The notes beneath the pieces were generated by a model. The model saw only the letters and a program-made list of their open reading frames with translations, had not been told where the DNA came from and made no database searches. Of a DNA stretch of 64,000 nucleotides, positions 11,786 to 24,463 are shown in pieces (within the stretch, counting starts at the first letter, position 1; every line of letters starts with the position of its first letter). Source of the stretch: Megalonaias nervosa (lineage: Eukaryota; Mollusca; Bivalvia; Unionida; Unionidae); contig JAECUM010000850.1 in the NCBI GenBank assembly GCA_016617855.1, forward strand, positions 62,001-126,000, in the 5' to 3' direction. The position numbers were made by a program, and so were the translations under genes.

Positions 11786-14266
11786 AGTATCGTAAAGAGA
11801 CAAACATTTTGATTAACTGGGAATTTTTGTATCACACAATGAGTATTTTGGGGAATTTCAGCAGTTTAGTTTCTTTTCTTATGTTGAATGTGTTACAGGT
11901 GGTGCTCTTATTTCTACGGACATTGTAAACACAGGAATGATGTACATCAATTTGTTGTTTGACGCATGTGCGAAGAAAGGCTCTCCCAACCCCTTTTCTT
12001 TTTTGATGGTGCGATTCACAAAGTAAAACTCCATCAGCCAAGAGTTGCAAAGTTTGTTTTTCTGGGCTTTGCTTCATAAATTGCCTTAAAAAATGAATAA
12101 TATTTGAACACATTCCAACAACTGAAATATTCATGCTTTACATTTTATGTATGGAGTGAATTCAGACTTCAAAGAAATGTTGCCACTGTTCACAGACTTG
12201 ATCAGTAATCTTTAATACAGATGACTTAAACATTCTCATTCATGGCAGTGATATGTAATACCTCTTGTTCTCTTACATGCATCTAGCATCTCTTTGATTT
12301 ACCTATATTGGGTTGTTCCACTTCATGGTCTTTACCTATGCAAATTAGCATAACCAGCTCACTCACTGCATTCTTCAAATACATCACACTAGCTATTGTC
12401 AGTCAGTTAAGTAATACATGAAATGGTAGTTTATACCTGACCTCTTTGCCTTTTAATTTACTCTATTTAAACTGCCCAAAGGATATTTTTACTTCAGCTC
12501 CAATCATGACTGTTTACCATTTATACATGCTACACATAACAGGCATATACTGAAGGTGTGTTGTTTTTTTTTTGAAGATTACTGAAAATCTTGTTTTTCA
12601 AAACACAACCATGTCAGGGGTTTTGGGAGTAAAAATTTTATTTTTAGCATCACATGATATGTTACAGAAGGTCACACTCTTGAAAATAAATTTCTGCATT
12701 TCATCATTGTGATCAAAGTTTTCTCAGGCAAATTAGATTAGCTTCAGCAAGCCTTACGGGCACATCACTTAGAATATAGGAGGGGCCCAATCGGAAATTA
12801 GAGGGGCCATGGGTGTAGGGCTATCAGACTTTGTGTTCACTCTCACTCGCAATTTTCTTGCAATTTATTTTCACATGTCCCTGTATAGCAGTTTGCAAAA
12901 TTAATATTATAAGGGTTTGTGTATAGTTTAAACCAAACTCAGTATTTTAGTTTTGCACATGTTTTGTCGCAAAGATGCCTTTTTAAATAGAAGTAGTAGT
13001 AAAAGTTGCTGTTGTTGTGTTCTTGGCATAAAAACAGCTTTTTTATAACAAACCAGTCATACATAATAAATTTTTCTGTTTATTCATCTAGCATAATATA
13101 AATTGAGGCTGTATTATGATAATTTTGTTTGTTAATTACCAAAATAATTTTGTTTGTTCCTTTTCGATTTTACTGGAATAAAGTTACAGTGACCATTTTG
13201 TCACCATTAGTTTCACATCTAATTAGCAGGGGCTATTCAGTTTTACAAGATAGGAGTCTTTGCAGCATATTTACCAAGCAACACTTGTCAGCAAACTATA
13301 AATACTGAACATTATTTTTAAAAATTTCCTTTTTCCATAAAAAAGCATGAAATAGAATATCATGAAAAAAGGCATAATTTGGTTTATCAGAAATAGTGTA
13401 TTAAAAAAAATTCAATTAGTTCTTTGTTACATCCATGGAAGAATTTACTTTCTCATTTTATGCTTTTTTAATCGCCAGTGGTCTCATTACATCATTTTAT
13501 ACAATGTATGATTTGTCATTTGTTTTCTGTCTTATTTTCTGTTATTCTCACAGATAGGTGATTAGAATTCAAAAAAAGGAAATGTGATGTCAGACCCACT
13601 TACATGTTATCCTTCCATGGACTGGGGACTGTGGATTAAAATTGCATCATAGTTGTACAAAATGTTCTAAAAGAAGGTTTTTACTCCTATTGATTGAATG
13701 TGACACATCTGTTCTTTTATCCCCTCCAGAAAGAATTACTGTTATGATCCAATATAAAAAAACAGTATTATTTAAACTTTAAATCCAAAGAGTATGGATT
13801 CTATAACAGATATATGGACAATCTATTCTCAGGTCTTCCTCACATTGGCCTTGCCTGCCATAGAACAACTTTCTGTTCAAAACTCCCTTACTCTGGGACA
13901 ATATTTGATTGCCAGATTCCTGACATTAATGCCAGTTACATCGAGACAAAAGATGCCAATGCACCTTCTAGTCCAGCTGAAGTTACATAAAGTAGAGAAA
14001 AAGACAATAAGTAAACTACTGGTTTCTACCATATACATGTTGCTATAAATATCATGACATAAGTTTCTTTCAGCCCAGGGCAGCTGCCTTCCTTACCACT
14101 AATTTTGCCTTTTAGACCGGTACCATGTGATCACATGGACTGCATGTTTTTAGTGGTTTAGATTTTTCTTGGAGAAGTTAATTTTATTTTTGAAAATTTG
14201 TCGACAGCTCAGTGTCTGTGTTGGTTAGGAAATCGTCTCATTTCTGAAACTTCACTTTACTAAGAC
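11786..14266. other. Non-coding host DNA; one possible terminal exon
   Basis: Mostly AT-rich and unremarkable. An open stretch at 13,751-13,993, plus strand, encodes a Cys- and Tyr-containing peptide (for example GFYNRYMDNLFSGLPHIG) ending in a TAA. It has a more protein-like composition than its surroundings but no convincing splice acceptor. No promoter or RNA gene is recognised. Confidence 0.4.
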
Positions 14267-14513
14267 CACTTTTCACATGGCACTTTTCACATGGCACTTT
14301 TCACATGATGGCACTTTTCACATGGCACTTTTCACATGGCACTTTTCACATGATGGCACTTTTCACATGGCACTTTTCACATGATGGCACTTTTCACATG
14401 GCACTTTTCACATGATGGCACTTTTCACATGGCACTTTTCACATGATGGCACTTTTCACATGGCACTTTTCACATGATGGCACTTTTCACATGGCACTTT
14501 TCACATGGCACAA
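14267..14513 (+). repeat. Minisatellite built on CACTTTTCACATGG
   Basis: Alternating 14-bp CACTTTTCACATGG and 18-bp versions with an added ATGG insertion are repeated without a break over about 247 bp. The ordered alternation suggests amplification of a higher-order unit. Confidence 0.95.
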
Positions 14514-15510
14514 CAAGTCAGCTGTTTCTATCACTGACATGTTTCGAAACATCAATGCCTATATAATTTTGTTAAGACATAATTACTATCTCAGTCCTCT
14601 CAGCATTCGCGCTTTCATGAATCCACTTTCATGGAACAGAATTTTTTTCACAATTAACTATAAATTCTGCAGGCAAATTTCAGGTCTCTAAAAGGCTGAA
14701 AGTTTATGTTACACTATAAAATCATATGAGACTAAAAAAAAATTATTGGCATATGGATGATTATTTACATTATTTTCGTCTTTACGAAATTGGAAAATGT
14801 AAATTGGACATCTCACATCTCATTTATTATAGTACAAGTAGATGTAAGAATATATAATACTGATTCTTATATCTCAGAGACAGTATTATAGGATGTGAGG
14901 CTGAGATTTACAAAACAGTACAGACCTTAAGCATAATAAAGAATATAAATCCATATAACATAGGAGCATTGGTAAAATATGTATTCATACACTAAAATTT
15001 AGACTTTCATTGCTTTAACTGTCAAAATAATAAAAATTGACTAGAGGTGTAAATCCATGGGTATAGTTACAGCCCTCTCAACTAGGTCACTGTGCCTTAT
15101 ATTCATTCCTGGTCTCTTAAACTCTTTGTGTTTTGTGTTCATGAAAATGTACGGTAATCATTTTATTGTAATGTTGTTAATTTTTAGCTCATGTCTATGG
15201 AGTTCTTTCGTACTTAATCCCAGCATTGACATCTGCACAGATCAAACCATATACACGTGTACAGCCTTACTGTCATAGCCTTTCTTTCCATGTGTCCAGG
15301 GTTCCCATGCCCTCCTGATTTTTAAGGAGGTCCTGGACTCCAACTGGAATTTGAATTCAATGAAAATATATTGAAAACCTCCTTTAAAATACCTTTTGTT
15401 GTAAAATATCCTGGAATTTGATAATAAAAAGTTAAACTTAAAATTGAGAAAGTTATTTTTCCATGAACTTCGCAGTGAATGATTTTGCAATCATTTTATG
15501 TTGGTAACTA
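14514..15510. other. Non-coding host DNA
   Basis: No gene is supported. The opposing open frames at 15,057-15,278 and 15,242-15,490 show no family features. Confidence 0.5.
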
Positions 15511-15875
15511 GTATGGTAACTAAGATATTACATTGGTAGGCATGGCTGAGTCTGGTAACTACGTTATTACATTGGTAGGCATGGCTGAGTCAGGTAACTA
15601 AGATATTACATTGGTAGGCATGCCTGAGTCAGGTAACTAAGATATTACATTGGTAGGCATGTTTGAGTCAGGTAACAAAGATATTACATTGGTAGGCATG
15701 GCTGAGTCTGGTAACTAAGATATTACATTGATAGGCATGGCTAAGTCTGGTAATGAAGATATTACATTGGTAGGCATGGCTGAGTCAGGTAACTAAGATA
15801 TTACATTGGTAGGCATGGCTGAGTCTGGTAACTACGATATTACATTGGTAGGCATGCCTGAGTCTGGTAACTAAG
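15511..15875 (+). repeat. 39-bp minisatellite
   Basis: About nine head-to-tail copies of a 39-bp unit containing GGTAACTAAGATATTACATT and GGTAGGCATGGCTGAGT, with few substitutions (for example CTAAG/CTACG and GGCTGAG/GCCTGAG). High similarity between units suggests recent amplification or homogenisation. Confidence 0.95.
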
Positions 15876-17662
15876 AGATTTTTGCACACGTGCCATCAAC
15901 TGCAGTATTGTGTCTTTAATCAAACTATCACCTTTTAAAAATGACTCCTGAAATTTGTCATTTTTCTCCTTCAAATCTCCTGGAAATTAAATAATCGTTT
16001 TGGTGCTAGAACCCAACATGTCCTAGGCAACAGTCAGGTGTGGTGCCATAGTACTGACCCCATGGGTAAAGTAGCTGAGAGAATGAACTTTGAACATTTG
16101 TATGTATGTGTACATTAATTGTAAATTCTTGGTCAAGGTTTTGTTGTTTTGTTCAGGCTATTACACACTGAATAAGTACTATGATGCCTAGAATCCTGAA
16201 ACTTGTTGAGGGGAAGCATCTTGATGAGTACTACACCCACATCACAAAGCAGGCCACAGTAACCCATATTTCACACTTCACTGGTTTTGGTTAAATTTTG
16301 TGTTTACATTTTAGTTTTTAATCTCTGTTCATGATAGAATCATAAAATGAGTATTGCACACATCTCAATTCATACTACATCCTTTCAGGTAAAGAAGGTC
16401 ACTGTGATCTAAATTTCATATAATACTGGCTTGTATTAAGCTTTTGCATTTAGCAGATGCCCAAATAGGTTTTTGGCACTCAGTATATGTACATTACTGC
16501 TAGTACTTACAGCTGTAGATTCATGACACTTTATGAGGGAATGCATCCCAATGTAGCTTGTATTACTGGCTGTAACTGCAATGTTAATCAAAGCCTGTGA
16601 CTTTCACCAGTAAAATCTGACTTCAGGCAATGTACATTGGTAACAGCTTTTGTAACTTATTTTAAGAACAGTTACTAAAATAAACCCTGAATGTTGTTTT
16701 CATGAGCTCGTATATAGTACTTACCGCTATTTTGATGTCATAGAAATAAAAGTTATTTTCTTTCTTGTTTTGTGTCTTCTATACCCTGCCATAATGTGTA
16801 TATATGTGATTTAATGATACATGAGCTCAGTTCTGACTATATTGTGCCATTAAAAGTTGTTTTAAATTTTGTTGACAAAATCACCCAGTTCATAATTTAT
16901 TTTCTGCATAATAACTAATGTTTAAAATTACTACTGGAGACTATCAAATGCTTTGTTGAAATGAGCTAAGTCATCATCAATTACACTGGATTACCTTATT
17001 TCAGTTCTTTTCAGCATTTTTTTTGAAATTTTCTAAAGTATTTTCTTGTTTTTTAGGTCTATTTTGAAAAAGTTAAGCAACTGGGTCTCCAGCCACAATG
17101 TTGAAATAAGATTCTGGAATGATCTAGTTGCAGAGAAGTCCAGGGTCCAAGCCTTCCATCTATATGTATGCATATGCAGTGCAGTCACACCTGACATACA
17201 AATTTTAGAGTCATTTGAATGCAAACTGTCCTGAAGTGAATTGGATTTATGATAATTAATTGAAATGCTTCAAATCTATCCAGGATTACAAGAGTTCATA
17301 ATTGTGGAGGAATTAATCTTTCTCAGTATTATTCAGAAATTGTGCCAAGTTGTATTTGTTTGGGGCCTTGTTTAATAATTATACATGCATAAAAGAAAAA
17401 CATTTACATGAAACTGTTGAAACCCTTGGCATACATGTTAACAACATAAATAATTATAAAAAGCTTTGATTTAGAGATGGATTCTAGATTTACGTTAAAT
17501 CAGAATGAGCAAGGTGTGAATGTAATTTGACTTAAAATTTAGTCTGATGCAGATGTTGTTCGTTTTGATTCTAAAGTGTCCGACTACATTATGGAATGTA
17601 AAAATCAGAACTTTCACAATAATTCTCGAAGGATGTACCACAGTTTGAGCTAGAATCATAAA
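15876..17662 (+). other. Upstream region of the zinc-finger gene
   Basis: No coding exon is clear. A pyrimidine-rich acceptor-like TTTCTTGTTTTTTAG at about 17,042-17,056 could start an untranslated exon running toward the ORF, but this is inference. A short upstream open frame begins ATGGATTCTAG near 17,477. An in-frame TAG just before the ATG fixes the CDS start. Confidence 0.35.
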
Positions 17663-19387
17663 ATGTACAGAGAGGACACACATTATCTAGAAACTGACCA
17701 ATCTTATTCTGATGAATGCAATCAGTCAGGGAGCTGTCCCAAAGACATGCATGGAAAACCAATAGTGGAAACTCAGAGTACAGCTTTGAATTTAATAACA
17801 GATCCAGATAGGGATCAAAAGATTTGTACATCAAAGGGCTTGACAGAAAAAGGGTTTGAAGATCCATGCCTTCAGATAAAGAGAAAACCAAGGAAGTGTC
17901 AAAGGCCGAAACAAATGTTGACAGCTAGCTTGTCACAGATATCATCATTTACCTCTCCTCCAGAGACATTAGCCACTAACTCCAAGTTAAGTCTTGTTAA
18001 TGTAGAAGAGAGTAATAATAGCATGAAAGACATTGAGACAAAAAATAACTCGGGAGATGAAATGGTAGCCAAATCAAGAAAATCAAATACAGCAAAAGAC
18101 AAAACGAGTGGTAATATAATTTTAAAGATTATTGTCAATCAAGCTGAAGATACTTGCAATGAAGATGAGAATTCAGAGTCAAGTGTGGGAGAGACTTTAA
18201 CCTGTGTTTATTGCAAATTAATGTTCAACAGCCAGAAAAATCTTGAATTGCATTTGCTTACATGTTCCATGATTGGAAAGATGGAAGCTAACATAGATGG
18301 GAAATACATGTGCCTTTTATGTGGCAATCTATATAGCCTTAAAGCATCATTACAACGTCACATGAGGTTGCATCGTGGTGAGGAAAAATATCAGTGCAAA
18401 GAATGTGGAAAGCAATTTACAGATAAAAAGTCATTGATAGGTCATCAAAGAATTCACAGTGGAGAAAAGCCATACACTTGCTCTTTCTGTGGTTACAAGT
18501 TTCGCGATAGCAGTACATGGAAAAAACATGAGAAACGGCATGGGGATGAAAAGCCATTTCAGTGTGAAGTGTGTAAAAAGACTTTTTTCCAAACTGTTGA
18601 CCTAAATAAGCATTTAAAGATTCACAGCTCAGATAGGCCTTATAAATGTACAATCTGTGAGAAGGGCTTCTACCTGATGGGTGCACTAAAACGGCACCTT
18701 CGTGTTCACACAGGTGAACGGCCTTATAAATGTGAACATTGCGGACAAATGTTCACAGATAACACTGCATTACGGTGTCACGTTAGAACACATACTGGAT
18801 ATCGCCCATTTCAGTGTGATCAGTGTGGGAAAACATTTTCCTGGAAATGTCACTTAGATAGACACTTAAAAGTTCATAGTGGTGAGAAACCGTTCCGATG
18901 TAAATTCTGTGATAAAAGTTTTGCACAGCATGCACAGATGAAAAATCATATTAACACTCATACTGGAGAAAAACCATACGAATGCCAGGAATGTGGACGG
19001 AAATTTGGTGACACTAGTTCTTTATACTCACATCGTAAAACACACACAAAAGAGAAGAACTTTCCTTGTAGGTACTGTGGAAAGTCATTTGTAAGAAACT
19101 TTGTGCTTCAGCGTCATATTGCTTCAAAACATTTTAAAACAACTTGTATGTTGAAAGAGGAGAATAGCAAAGGACCAGCACAAATGAATGAAACTACATT
19201 CATATCAAATGATCAGAATACAGGTGATCTGAAGAACAATGGTCTCCTACCTGTGTGTCCTGATGGTGACATTAGTGTTAGTGGTTTATGTGAGGAAGAC
19301 CATGGACTGAAGTCACATAATGGGAAGTCAGTTGAAGACTTTATAGATGTGTCTATCAGGGCAATAACTGAAGCAGAGTTTAACTGA
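17663..19387 (+). CDS. C2H2 zinc-finger protein, 574 aa, single coding exon
   Basis: A probable nuclear DNA-binding transcription regulator. Residues 1-175 form a hydrophilic, Ser/Lys/Glu-rich leader with no KRAB, BTB or SCAN domain that I can see. One atypical finger (CVYCK...HLLTC) lies near residues 181-201, followed by ten canonical C2H2 fingers in tandem from about 216 to 495. Most linkers are close to TGEKP (HSGEKP, HTGERP, HTGEKP), typical of sequence-specific binders. The tail is acidic. The ATG is preceded in frame by TAG, so the start is supported. The frame is uninterrupted and no intron is needed, so it is either a single-exon gene or the coding exon of a gene with 5' untranslated exons. 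Orthology cannot be set from memory. Confidence 0.93.
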   Translation: MYREDTHYLETDQSYSDECNQSGSCPKDMHGKPIVETQSTALNLITDPDRDQKICTSKGLTEKGFEDPCLQIKRKPRKCQRPKQMLTASLSQISSFTSPPETLATNSKLSLVNVEESNNSMKDIETKNNSGDEMVAKSRKSNTAKDKTSGNIILKIIVNQAEDTCNEDENSESSVGETLTCVYCKLMFNSQKNLELHLLTCSMIGKMEANIDGKYMCLLCGNLYSLKASLQRHMRLHRGEEKYQCKECGKQFTDKKSLIGHQRIHSGEKPYTCSFCGYKFRDSSTWKKHEKRHGDEKPFQCEVCKKTFFQTVDLNKHLKIHSSDRPYKCTICEKGFYLMGALKRHLRVHTGERPYKCEHCGQMFTDNTALRCHVRTHTGYRPFQCDQCGKTFSWKCHLDRHLKVHSGEKPFRCKFCDKSFAQHAQMKNHINTHTGEKPYECQECGRKFGDTSSLYSHRKTHTKEKNFPCRYCGKSFVRNFVLQRHIASKHFKTTCMLKEENSKGPAQMNETTFISNDQNTGDLKNNGLLPVCPDGDISVSGLCEEDHGLKSHNGKSVEDFIDVSIRAITEAEFN

Positions 19388-19462
19388 TCGGATGATGTAG
19401 TTTTATCACCTGATCTGACGATGTAGTTTTATCACCTGATCTGATGATGTAGTTTTATCACA
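19385..19462 (+). repeat. 26-bp tandem repeat starting at the stop codon
   Basis: Three nearly identical 26-bp units sharing GATGTAGTTTTATCACC lie end to end. The first three bases of the first unit are the zinc-finger gene's TGA. The array therefore belongs to the start of the 3' UTR. Confidence 0.9.
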
Positions 19463-21708
19463 TGTTCAGCAGCCATGATACCTAATTGTACATTTTTGTT
19501 ACACTGACCAGTCCTGCTGCTGTCTGGTTCAGACATTTTATCTAAGTACATTTTGTATGATTTAGGGGCCAGAATTAAATCTAGGATAAAATATTGGTAA
19601 CAGCTATATACAGTATGCTTTCCGGTACGTTCAGGGCTTGTCCAGTCCATTTATTTTTAGTCACTGGGGACAGGCATTTCTGTGAGTGGGGGATCTTGGT
19701 GTGATGGAGGGGGGCTATTCTCAGTTAAAGGACTACTGTACAGAGGCAAAGGGGATACATGTCCACCCTTTTCCTGTGGTATATATTCTTGTTTCGTGTG
19801 TAGAAGGTATTAGGCTTGAATCTTGGTGGCTACAACACTTCTTTCCTGCATAGTATAGCAGAGTATAGTTACATTGAATGAACCCTGTACCAGTAACATG
19901 TACATGTTTGTAAAAGATGTTAGAATGATGTAGTTGACAGAATTACGGGGTCTGGCTCAGTAAAGTTGGCAGAGCACAGTAGTAATTACATTGTTATTTC
20001 ATCCATGAATAATTTTTTTTCCACACGATGCATTGCATCTAAATCTGATGCGGTTTTGTATTGATATTACCCCTTACAAATTCACCTTATGTAAATTTTA
20101 TATCAGGACAATAAAAAATAATTTCAGAAGTCTTGTATATTCAATACTTATGTATCTAGAAAAGGCTGATCAGCTTCTGTTGAAATAAGCTTACATTTTA
20201 CTATATTCAAGGAAATCTGACCTTACTGACTTGATTAGAGGCACACCTTTTGGTTACTCTTGTACAGCATGAAAAATTTATCCTGTTGTTACATAGAAAA
20301 AAAGCTATCTTCTGAGAGAAGGACACTCAGTTATATTAGATGTGACAATCACTTCTGTTTAAAATTTTAAAAATTAAAATAATCGCAGCTGACACTGAAT
20401 TTACACTAAAATGTGATCATGTGCAGTGCTTAAGCAAAAATGACATAGTTACAAGACTGAATAATTCTACAAATTTGAGCTAATTCAATTCTGACTGCAT
20501 GTATACTGTAAGGGACTGACTATTTAATTTATGGGCCATGAATGTTCTTTCTGACAGGGATATTTTCAAGTAAAATAAGGAATGGAATAAGGTCTTTGTT
20601 ATACAACAGAGCAGAGCAAGACAATTGTTTTGCAGCATTTACTCCCAAACACACAAACACACACACACTGTCATAGAAAATTTAAATTAAATGGTCTCTT
20701 CCTAATAGAGATTTGACTTCAGCAAATGTTCTACAAAAATCAAGGTAGGGACCATTGTCAACACTGCTATAAAATTCTTACAAGCATTAGAATCAAAAAG
20801 AGGATGTCAATTTCAGCTTGGTAATGGTGTGTTTTGTTTCAGTTTTTGGTTGATTGCTTTTTGGAGACTGATTACTCCTCACTTAGCATCGGCAGATGTT
20901 ATAATGTTGTATTGTGACTTTAGGTGGAGAACCTCTGGATTGGTGGAGAGTGCACAGAAGAAATCTATTCCATACTCCTGTGTTCTAAATTCTATTCATT
21001 TGTTTTATTATGTTTCAAAGTCTCCTCATCAGATGCATTTATTTCCAGAGAACCTGTGCACTTTTCTGCGTGTTATCTCTGGGCTTTAGTTTGGTGAATG
21101 AGAGATGCAGTGGTTCACCCATGATCTCCCAGTGTGATGGATGCATTTCTGGAGAAACTGTGACTTTTTCTTTGTTTTCTGTCAGAGATTCGCTCAGGCA
21201 AAAGAAAACTTGGGTTGCTTTTTATCATTCTGATGTGAGGATGCTGGTGTCTGATCTGATGATAGCTTCAGTTGCACATGACTCTGTATCATCTTTAGAG
21301 GTTCTGCTTGTGATACCACTTGTCCTGAAATGAACAAGACGATACATTCATGTACAGTGAGGCATGTACACTATACGATGATGACATAGAGGAAAAATTA
21401 TAGAGACAATGGAAGAAAAACATCACAACAAAACATGCGCACATGTTGAGAGAATTCAGTATTTCAAGTAAGAAAGAAGCATGGGCTGAGTGGATTTATT
21501 TTTTTTTTAGGAGGGTTAGCCTTGTCATCTGATAATTTTCTTACAAGTCAATTAATTAATTTTGTCAAACCCATGAAAAGCTAATCATCCAATATGGGTT
21601 AATCTAGGGCAAATATATAGCACAAGCATATACATGCACATTCACACACTTCTGGAATTAGTGGAAGGCAAGGGATTGATTCCTTATGTCTGACACAAAT
21701 ACACTTTA

Positions 21709-21750
<42 letters not shown>

Positions 21751-21800
21751 ATGGCTATATGTACACGCAAAATTCTCTACACACAAACATGCAGGTGCCT

Positions 21801-21844
<44 letters not shown>

Positions 21845-23254
21845 GGCCATTATGTGTCTGTAAAAGTCTGGACACCAACATGTGAGTTTTATTGCTCTCT
21901 CTCTGTCATTCACACTCAGGATAAAATGATTGATGTTAAATTAACATTTCTCTTAAAAAGTGATATTTATTGGCAAGTGTTTGTATCACTTTGATATGCA
22001 GTACAGTACAATAATGAATCAGTAACAATCAAAACAATCATGGACATTATTTATCACCATTTTGTGTTTAGTACTCTTATCCAGTTGACAAATAGGAAGC
22101 ATGATCTCTACATTTCTGTCCGACTGGTTTAGCGGTTTCAACTGCATCCTGCAGAATCCTCAGCTTAAAAAGAAAAAGAAATTTAACTCCTAGTGGATCT
22201 ATTTCAGGTAGAGGTTAAACAATATAACACTAGATTCTGATAAAGAAAACATGCCAGATTAAAATTTAAATTATTAAGTTAAACTGCATGTTATCAAGTT
22301 TAATAGACACAGTCTAACAGCTCACAAAATTCTTTGAATTCTTGAGGAATGTGGACTTAGCATCACATGACCAGCTGTAAAGTACTATATCAAGAAGTAT
22401 GAGATTGTAAATTTTGATATTGACAAACCGTTACCACCTTATAAACACATGTATGATTCTGCACGTGGCTTCTGACAATTAACGTATTCAAGATGTCTTT
22501 GAGTAATGATTCTACTAGTTCCAGTACAGTTGTAAAAAGGGTTCCTTCTGAATTTGGCACTTATGTGAAGGGACATGTGCGCTGCTGTTGATGTGAATGC
22601 TCAGGCACAATAATGCCAACTGATCAGAAACGTAAATAAATTGAAACATGTTGAATTTTGCTAAAGTTTCTCTGCAGAAAATTATGCACTAAAAATGATA
22701 TGATTTTCAGCAATGAATATAGTGTTTAATTACATCAAAATAAAACAAGTTACAGACAAAAAAGACATAATATGCCACTTTTGCAAACCAAAACACCCTT
22801 TTCAAATATACATATGAGATGGAATCATCAGGATATGTGTACACAATTTTGATCTTCAGTGGGATTATGAATCTTGATTTTTTTGCTTGACAAAACTCCA
22901 GAGTGGTCATTGCTACCTTTTATACCACAGAAGTTCTGCCAGCGGCACAAATTTCAACAGGACAACGATCCTAGGCACAAGTAAGTGGATCAAAAAATGT
23001 ATTGCATGCATGCCATACTTGTTAAGTAACTTAAATACACTGCATTTACCCATGAAAAGATGAGATTTTCAAATATAGTCGAATTAAACTGATTGGACCT
23101 TGCAATGCTTTTAGTACAGTATCCATATTTAGATCGCATGATTAGTTTTGTTTTGAATATGAATTGCAATACACACGTATATTTCCTACAGTTTGTTATT
23201 AATACAACCACACTCATTATCACAATGATCACAAATATGGATTTATTTGGAAAA
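19463..23254. other. 3' flank of zinc-finger gene and non-coding DNA
   Basis: Probable 3' UTR runs from the stop; AATAAA at about 20,109 is a candidate poly(A) signal. (CT)n microsatellites lie at about 21,712-21,747 and 21,807-21,841, and a CA-rich tract near 20,650. No second gene is supported. Confidence 0.5.
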
Positions 23255-23446
23255 TGTCCATGCATAGACTGGGTATCACTTGTAAAAGTGATAATGGTTT
23301 TATGTCCATGCATATACTGGGTATCACTTCAAAAACTGATAATGGTTTTATGTCCGTGCAAAGACTGGGTATCACTTGTACAACTGATAATGGTTTTATG
23401 TCCATGAATAGACTAGATATCACTTGTAAAACTGATAATGGTTTTA
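23255..23446 (+). repeat. 48-bp tandem repeat, four copies
   Basis: Four head-to-tail 48-bp units begin TGTCCATGCA, the start points being spaced exactly 48 bp (23,255; 23,303; 23,351; 23,399). Each contains TGGGTATCACTTGTA and GATAATGGTTTTA. Because 48 is divisible by three, 16-residue repeats appear in several frames on both strands. I do not regard these as genes. Confidence 0.95.
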
Positions 23447-24431
23447 AACTTCACAATTCAATTATAAAACAAAAAAATTTCTATTACTGTTTGATTCCCA
23501 AATTCAAGTTACAAATTGAACCGTGCGTGATTTTATTTGGGCTTTATTGGGATCATACTTGGGGACCAACCATTTAATGTAAGATGGGGAGTGCAATGTA
23601 CATTTATTTTAAAAAATCAGTGGGAGAGAGAAAGAGAAGCAACAGGGGAAAGGTATACTAATTTTAAATTTTCTATTACCCTGTGCTTAAAATTTTTTAA
23701 AATGTACATTGCATGACATACTCTTGTGTTTACAATTTCTACCATTTTCATCATGGAATGTATGCTTTTAATGAAACCACTTATTTATTTACTCCACCCT
23801 GAACATATATGCTTTTCCCATTTTACATGTAGGATCAAGTTGGCAAGATTCATGGAGTAAAATACAGCATCAGCTTGTGAAACAAGTGACCTTCAGGTAC
23901 ACAGTTGATTCATATATTTATAGAATTCAACAGATTTTTAAATGATCTCTAAAAATAAAATTACAGTACTGACTTGTAGAAATGGTTTTCATGCCTGTGT
24001 GTTTTCATCTCAGTAACTTTTAGAACAGTCAGACCAGATAATATGAAAATATGATATTTTTAATCTTTGATATGTGTATGATGTATACCTGTCAGAGTGT
24101 TACTCACTAAGATAAAGTGTCAACAAATTTAGTATTTTATACATGAATAGTAATAGAATATAAGCTATATTTGGAATAACCTTCTCTTTACATATAATAG
24201 ACATGACCAATTACACAATATTTTATTTCCTTTGTGATAAATGATATGAATGAGTTTAAATGAAAATTATCATTATTATTATTATTCATTTGTGTTAAAC
24301 ATATTGTATTGTTACAATAGGGTACAATGAGAATGGGCATAAGTTCTAACAACTTGAATTAGCCCCCTCCCCCCCCCACATGACACAAGTATTGCAACAT
24401 GTTCAACATAACATAATAATGAAAAATAATT

Positions 24432-24463
<32 letters not shown>

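Noticed and set aside
14267..15875. CRISPR-like array
   Set aside because: Contiguous minisatellites without unique spacers in a eukaryotic context.
23093..23577. Apparent repeat proteins on both strands
   Set aside because: The 48-bp period keeps several frames open; no start context or conserved residues beyond the repeat.
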